This document shows, piece by piece, positions 59,330-64,000 of a stretch of 64,000 bases of DNA. Location: assembly GCA_030062745.1 (NCBI GenBank), contig CP099848.1:18773081-18837080 (forward strand), in the 5' to 3' direction. This DNA is from Capitulum mitella. Its lineage: Eukaryota; Arthropoda; Thecostraca; Pollicipedomorpha; Pollicipedidae. Every line of letters starts with the position of its first letter. Within the stretch, counting starts at the first letter, position 1. Under the pieces are notes generated by a model. The model had not been told where the DNA came from. It did not search any database and saw only the letters and a program-made list of their open reading frames with translations. The translations under genes were made by a program, and so were the position numbers.

Positions 59330-60890
59330 TCTGGGAAACATTTTTGCCATCCCAGGGGCCCTCTGGCAGTTACAAAGGACCTTTTGGCGATTTCAGGGCC
59401 CCTCTGCAGTGTCATAGGCCCTCCGAACGTCTCCGATAGTCCCCATGGCTGTATCATATCTGGCAGTCTTTTAGGACCCTTCTAGCCATGACAAAGGACT
59501 TGTTGGCGCTTCAGGGGCTTCACTGGCAGTCTCAGGGGGACCTTGTCCGTATCAGGAGCTCGCTTATTATACTCGGGACCCTCTGGCCGTCTAACGCCCC
59601 CATAATAGAACCCAAATACCGTCTCAGAGGCCCTTTTATCGTCTTTGTCTCGCAGTGGCGCTGCGACCTTTTTGGCGGTCTCAGGGGTCATCTGCGGTGT
59701 ACGGGCCCATCTTGGCGTCTCAGGAACCACATGACCTTCCCGGGGCCCCTGACAACATCAAGAACTCCTCAAGGTTTCAAAAAGGCCAGTTGTGGCTCCT
59801 CTCGAGGTTGAGAAGGTCACCGACAAATCTCCGTTCAGGTGGCCGCTCTGGCTGGCCAGGGTCTCCTTATGCCGTGCTAGGCACCCTCTTAAGTTCTTTC
59901 CGTCTCAGGTGCCTCTCTGGCAGTTTTAGCGGTCTCATGGACCCTATGCCGTGTTGGGGCCCCTTACGGTCCCAGGGGGCGCTTGAAGAGTTTCAAGGGC
60001 CCTTCTTTCCATTTTAGGTGCCATCTTACTGTGTCAGGGTCTCAGTAAACCTCCCGGGTGCCCTCTGGCTACATCAAGAACAAGACATTCAGCTTTCCAC
60101 TCACAGGTGCCCCCTGGGGACTCAGTCCTCATCTTAGCCGTCTCACGGGCCCTATGAATCATTTGGCAGTCTCAGGGACATTCTGCCGTGTTGGGGCCCT
60201 GTTGTGGTCACATGGGCCCTTTGGGAGCTTCAGGGGCCTCCTGTGCGTCTCAGAAGGCATGCAACCCTCCAGGAGGCCTCCCTGACTGTATCAAGAGCCC
60301 GTCATGTTCTTTTAGAGACCCCGTGAATCTCATACGAGGCCCCTTCGGCGCTAAGTCTGACAGGGGCCCCTTCTCAGGCCTCAGGGGGAAGGGGCGATCG
60401 CCCCAGTTGCTCCCTCCTTGGATCCACACCTGGCCCTCGTAATCAGCGGGGCCCCATGTGGTTAAAATTACTGTCGGTTTGTAAACGGGCCCCGCTGAAG
60501 TGTAAAAGAGGGCCCATGCTCGTCCGTAAAGACGTTCCTGCTGACCTGGCGGGTGCCTCTTACAGACCGGGAGGGCTATCTTTACAGAAAAGCGTGCGCC
60601 CCTGAATGATCATTTAGGGGCCCCTGTTGGCCAGAGGGGTCACTGTCTGTCTGTAGAGGGCACACTCTTTACCTGTAAAGGGTCCCCATGGACCTCTGGA
60701 GGCAGGGCAGGAGCCTTTTTTATAGCATTCAGACCGAAAGGAGGTCCCTTCAGAGGCTGACAGGGGTCCTTTATGAGTTGACAGGGGGCCCTCCCCAGAC
60801 AAGCAGTGAACTCCCCTACAAGCTGGCAGGAGCCCCTAAACGCTTATTTAGACCGCGGGCCTCTTCATGGCACACAAAGCCTTCTTGTAT
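59330..60890 (+). repeat. Degenerate 21-bp GGGCCC minisatellite
   Basis: Units close to AGGGGCCCTCTGGCAGTCTC recur every 18-24 bp, mostly 21, for about 1150 bp. After 60480 a variant (TGACAGGGGTCCTTTATGA) continues. The 21-bp period explains the open frames of 75-120 codons. The block with its downstream tail, ending CCCTTGGCTACGCCACTGG near 61115, interrupts the 142-bp satellite. Confidence 0.7.
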
Positions 60891-61159
60891 ATTCGGAGCA
60901 CGTTTTGTTTAGGTTCGTAGTCCTTCTTTAATGCTTCAGATATTCTTATTTTGCTTTCATTGTCTGTTTCGGACAATGTAAGACGCCCTGCGGGCGCCTC
61001 ACGATACCCAAAGAACTGGAGCCTTCGGCCCCAGGGGGACCCGCTCGGCTGCCAGGGGCCCCGCTTGGCCTCCAGGGGGCATGACTCCTTTGGCCCCCCT
61101 TGGCTACGCCACTGGTTGAATCTGTTGGGGCCCATCACTTAGGTGCAATCACCTTCCCT

Positions 61160-61500
61160 TAAGAAGGTACGTAAACTTCAAACGCTCGCTTTGACCTTTA
61201 TCTTTGACCTTGAGGTTAATGCCAGTGGATGACCCACCTATATATTTGTGTTACTTCTACCTACTTGTGCCCATCACGTAGCGGTAGTGGACACTAACTA
61301 CATGTAAAATTTTTATTACCATTCTTTCATCAATTATATACCACGCCTGTTTCGACCTTGACCTTTGGCCTTGAGGCCAACTGCGGCGGATGGCCTACCG
61401 AGATTTTAAGTGGTTCTATTTATTGGTGCCCATCGCTTAATAGCAAATAGCGCTACCTATTCGTAAAAAGGTACATATGTTAACAACGCTTCATTTGACC
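61160..61500 (+). repeat. 142-bp satellite, further two units after the insertion
   Basis: CCCACCTATATATTTGTG at 61233 and CCTACCGAGATTTT at 61395 continue the anchor series (spacing about 161), each preceded by TTTGACCTTGAGG. Confidence 0.75.
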
Positions 61501-61830
61501 TTGACCATTGTGCGCTGACGCAGCCAAGGGCGTCCGGCCCCCGCCCCTTAGGCTGGCAGTTTTTGCAAAAAACCATTGCAGATCGTCTGTCCGGCAGGCG
61601 GTTTTCGTATTTCAGTTCACACTGAGCTCCGCCTCCCCCCTCCCCCAAGAAAATCCTGGCTGCGCCCCTACCTTTGTGCTTTTGCCCTTAAGTGATAACG
61701 GACCTCGGATTCGGAATCCCTTAATGCTATATGACATCTAAACGTATTTTCGTCGAAAAATGTTATCGTTTGTGATTTCGTTTTCGTTTTCGATGCCAAC
61801 TTCACCGACATCATGTAGAAATGAGCATTG

Positions 61831-62430
61831 AAAAAGTGTGCGCCATATGATGTGTCAGGTGCGCCGCTTTCACGTTTCTAATATGTTTACATCTTGACAT
61901 TGATTACATATAGTGCTGTTCAAGTTTCAAATCAAGCAGGTAGAAAATTTATTGTATTGAATGCATTATGCTCATTGGTTACATTTGCCTTTTAGTTCGG
62001 ATGATAATTTATAATACCCTCGAAGGTCTCTGCTCTTCTTAGCTTAACGAATGAGAGGCAATCATTTTGGACTGCAGCCATCCTGCACAATCGATACATA
62101 TTTATCGGGTGTCCAGCACTATCCTAAACGAGCTCCGCGACATCACCTGATGCGGTGATGCCAAGGTCGTCTAGCATACCTCGAAGCCTCGGTAACAACC
62201 AATACGTTGGTGAGACGGTGATATATGAGCTCAGTAAAATACAACGCAAGTATTTTTGTCATATGGGTATTCCACAGATTTTGGCCTAGCGTGTCCAGTG
62301 GTTGGCCAGGCAGGGGTGATAAAACTGTAGCATTGTATGTTTTTAACATTGCCTTGGATATGATACTGCTCTTCCGTTGATTTTTTTTGGTGTTTTGTCG
62401 ATGATCAAGTGATGTCAGCAGGAGCCGAAC
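61831..62430. other. Gene-free interval
   Basis: AT-rich unique DNA with normal CpG content for this window. No exon or repeat recognised. Confidence 0.5.
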
Positions 62431-62654
62431 CATAGTGCAAGTTTATCTAAAAGTTGGCCACTGAGGCCTGAAATCCTTGAGTTTTCTTGAGTTTTGAAGG
62501 CATGATGCTTCAGTTTCCTTGAGAGCTATAAGTAACCAGACATTACTTTCAGATGATGAATATGTGAAGCTTTGAAGCTGGTTGCATTCACAAATTTTAA
62601 GAACATTTCCTATTAAAAAGAAAGTGACCATGACCGCAGGGCAACAAAATGGAC

Positions 62655-63458
62655 GTATTGTGCCATATGAGGTGGGTTCAAAGTGGCATTTATGACAAGG
62701 TGTTTAAATTTTGCTACTTAATGAATGTCATTGCTCATAAGGTACTTGATGGTAGGATGTGACTGTACTGTTGTGGTTTGTGGATAGGTCATGTGTTATG
62801 TAAATGTTACATCTGACAAAAATTGTAGCTTTAATGTATTAGTGTATTGGGATGGCATCATGAGCTATCCTCTGTATTAACAGATCACAGTTTTGATACA
62901 TTATTGAAAACATGGTCACATAGCCATATTGGTGCACAACCACATGACATTACATTATGACATTCAGACAGCATAAGCTCATGTGGTGCTGTGTTGATGT
63001 GTAAGAATGCATTTATCAATGTCTATTTCATAGCTGGGTAACCTTTACTAAGTGTACCACCACAACCAGAATTGAAGTTTCCAAGAAAGACTCAACAACA
63101 CAAGTGCCAATGCTTGTGATGTCACAGAAGTCCAAGTGCAAGTGTGTGTCCACTGAAATAATTTTTCTTCACAGTTTAGTGACTCCATTGTTGGGTAACT
63201 GGGTGAAAGATTACATGACAAAAGGTCAGAAGTAAAAGATTACAAGGCAAAAGATTGTATGGGATAAATGTCAAAGGACAAATATAGTGCTGAAGGTGCC
63301 ACCCTATGCTGGAGGCACAGTACAGGATACCAGAGGCCACAGGCCAATAAGAGGATGCCATTGGACCTTTTAACCTAATTAGGTTATAGCTTTATAACCC
63401 AATTATTAGGTTATGTCTGAATAAGGCCCACTTAGATATAACCCAGTATCTCTTTTCA
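62655..63458. other. CpG-free stretch
   Basis: I count no CG dinucleotide in about 800 bp, while most of the window has one every 15-25 bp. TG and CA are abundant. No gene is visible; the longest frame (63176-63361, minus) has low-complexity repeats. Confidence 0.85.
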
Positions 63459-63474
63459 CGCAACCTGTAGCCTT

Positions 63475-63570
63475 TTTGCTGGGCAGAGCCAAGTCAGATC
63501 ACGCCCTCTCATTGGCCTGCGGTCTCTAGTATTCTATACTGAGTGGGGGTGGGTGCAACATTTCTCCTTT
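63475..63570 (+). repeat. Repeat family F, copy 4, CpG-decayed
   Basis: GCTGGGCAGAGCCAAGTCAG and TTGGCCTGCGGTCTCTAG match copy 1; where copy 1 has GCGTGCGGCGCAACATT this copy has GGGTGGGTGCAACATT. Confidence 0.65.
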
Positions 63571-63646
63571 GTTAATTATCCCATATGATGTTTTACCTCA
63601 CAATCTTTTGTCATATGAAAGTAAATAGGGCCTATTTAGACAAAGC

Positions 63647-64000
63647 TTAACCCTATTCCCGGCAGGTGGGCTGAATCCACCTCCCTCAGGATTTTTGCTT
63701 GCCAATTCCTGTGTTTTTGACACAGCCTGACAAAACTGGGTGGCTTTTCCTAGCTATTCTTTCTACATACTGTGACAAAATTTTGAAGTTCTATTTGACT
63801 CAGGGACAGAGCCAGGAAATGTTTTTGGGAGGCACCTCAGGTCATTTTTGGCATTGTTGAGGATAAAAAGAAAATGACTGCCAAAAATAGCATTTGTAAG
63901 AAAGAACTTAAAATCCTATGTGGATGTATAGCTTAATAGTTGTGCAATGCGCAGATACGGTTTTGTTCATCTGAGATCACTTAACAAGGTCAGGCCTAGG
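63647..64000 (+). mobile_element. Family M element, truncated by the window end
   Basis: Starts TTAACCCTATTCCCGGCAGG and follows 53049-53400 throughout, including the nested element start (CAGGGACAGAGCCAGG). Many CpG sites of the first copy are TG or CA here. Confidence 0.8.

Larger units (their letters stand above)
57900..61830 (+). repeat. Composite repeat (family S) with satellite core
   Basis: From the gene's 3' side: GTACTACGAAAAG repeats (57920-58060), GCATTAGCACCC, TTTCTCTGTGTGTAG near 58318, then six 142-bp satellite units, an insertion (about 59290-61125), two more satellite units and a terminal block ending GATTTCGTTTTCGTTTTCG near 61790. The second copy at 42010-42780 is inverted and shorter, so the flanks plus satellite move as a unit. 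No transposase is seen, and the mode of spread is unknown. Confidence 0.75.

Noticed and set aside
59488..60442. Several 75-120 codon frames rich in Gly, Pro, Leu and Ser
   Set aside because: They are produced by the 21-bp minisatellite, whose period is a multiple of three.
1..64000. Bacterial contamination or a prokaryotic mobile system
   Set aside because: No dense gene arrangement and no ribosome-binding sites; introns, microsatellites, SINEs and eukaryotic DNA transposons occur throughout.

Overview
The window is nuclear DNA of a metazoan, most likely an invertebrate. It has phased GT-AG introns, (TA)n and (GT)n microsatellites, tRNA-derived SINEs, hAT and TTAA-target MITEs, and a 500-base assembly gap. 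Short TTAGG-type tracts (about 19362-19392 and 2929-2945) hint at an arthropod such as a chelicerate, but the species cannot be fixed from this sequence. Only one convincing protein gene is present. Most open frames elsewhere are by-products of repeats or of GC-rich DNA.

Positions 1-38616 are a nested duplication landscape. An outer inverted repeat (arm A 1131-10240, arm A' 24847-30140) encloses an inner palindrome (arm C 12799-15515, arm C' 16646-19360; each base pair sums to about 32161) around a 1.1-kb spacer. Part of C' plus the spacer is repeated inverted a third time at 22985-24496. A GC-rich cassette with a 70-bp terminal module sits in both C arms. Arm A is interrupted by a 3665-bp hAT-type element (1524-5188) with an 8-bp target duplication, and both homologous sites on the right are empty. 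To the right, two head-to-tail copies of a roughly 5-kb unit (28165-33185 and 33186-38610) are joined and bounded by AGACTA; the first overlaps arm A'.

Positions 38617-44400 are gene-free accessory DNA with a third copy of a repeat found in arms A and A', a short perfect hairpin, and an inverted copy of a composite repeat.

Positions 44772-57527 (+) hold a seven-exon gene. Its 421-430 residue product starts with a PB1-like domain and continues with segments that resemble the uncharacterised SAMD3-like family. Six introns keep frame, one of them through a GC-AG donor, and AATAAA lies just after the stop. The introns carry a SINE, microsatellites, a polypyrimidine minisatellite and a TTAA-flanked MITE with another element nested inside.

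Positions 57900-61830 are a composite repeat built from a roughly 142-bp satellite rich in AGGTCA half-sites and interrupted by a degenerate 21-bp GGGCCC minisatellite. The window ends with about 800 bp that contain no CpG at all, then partial copies of two families seen earlier.
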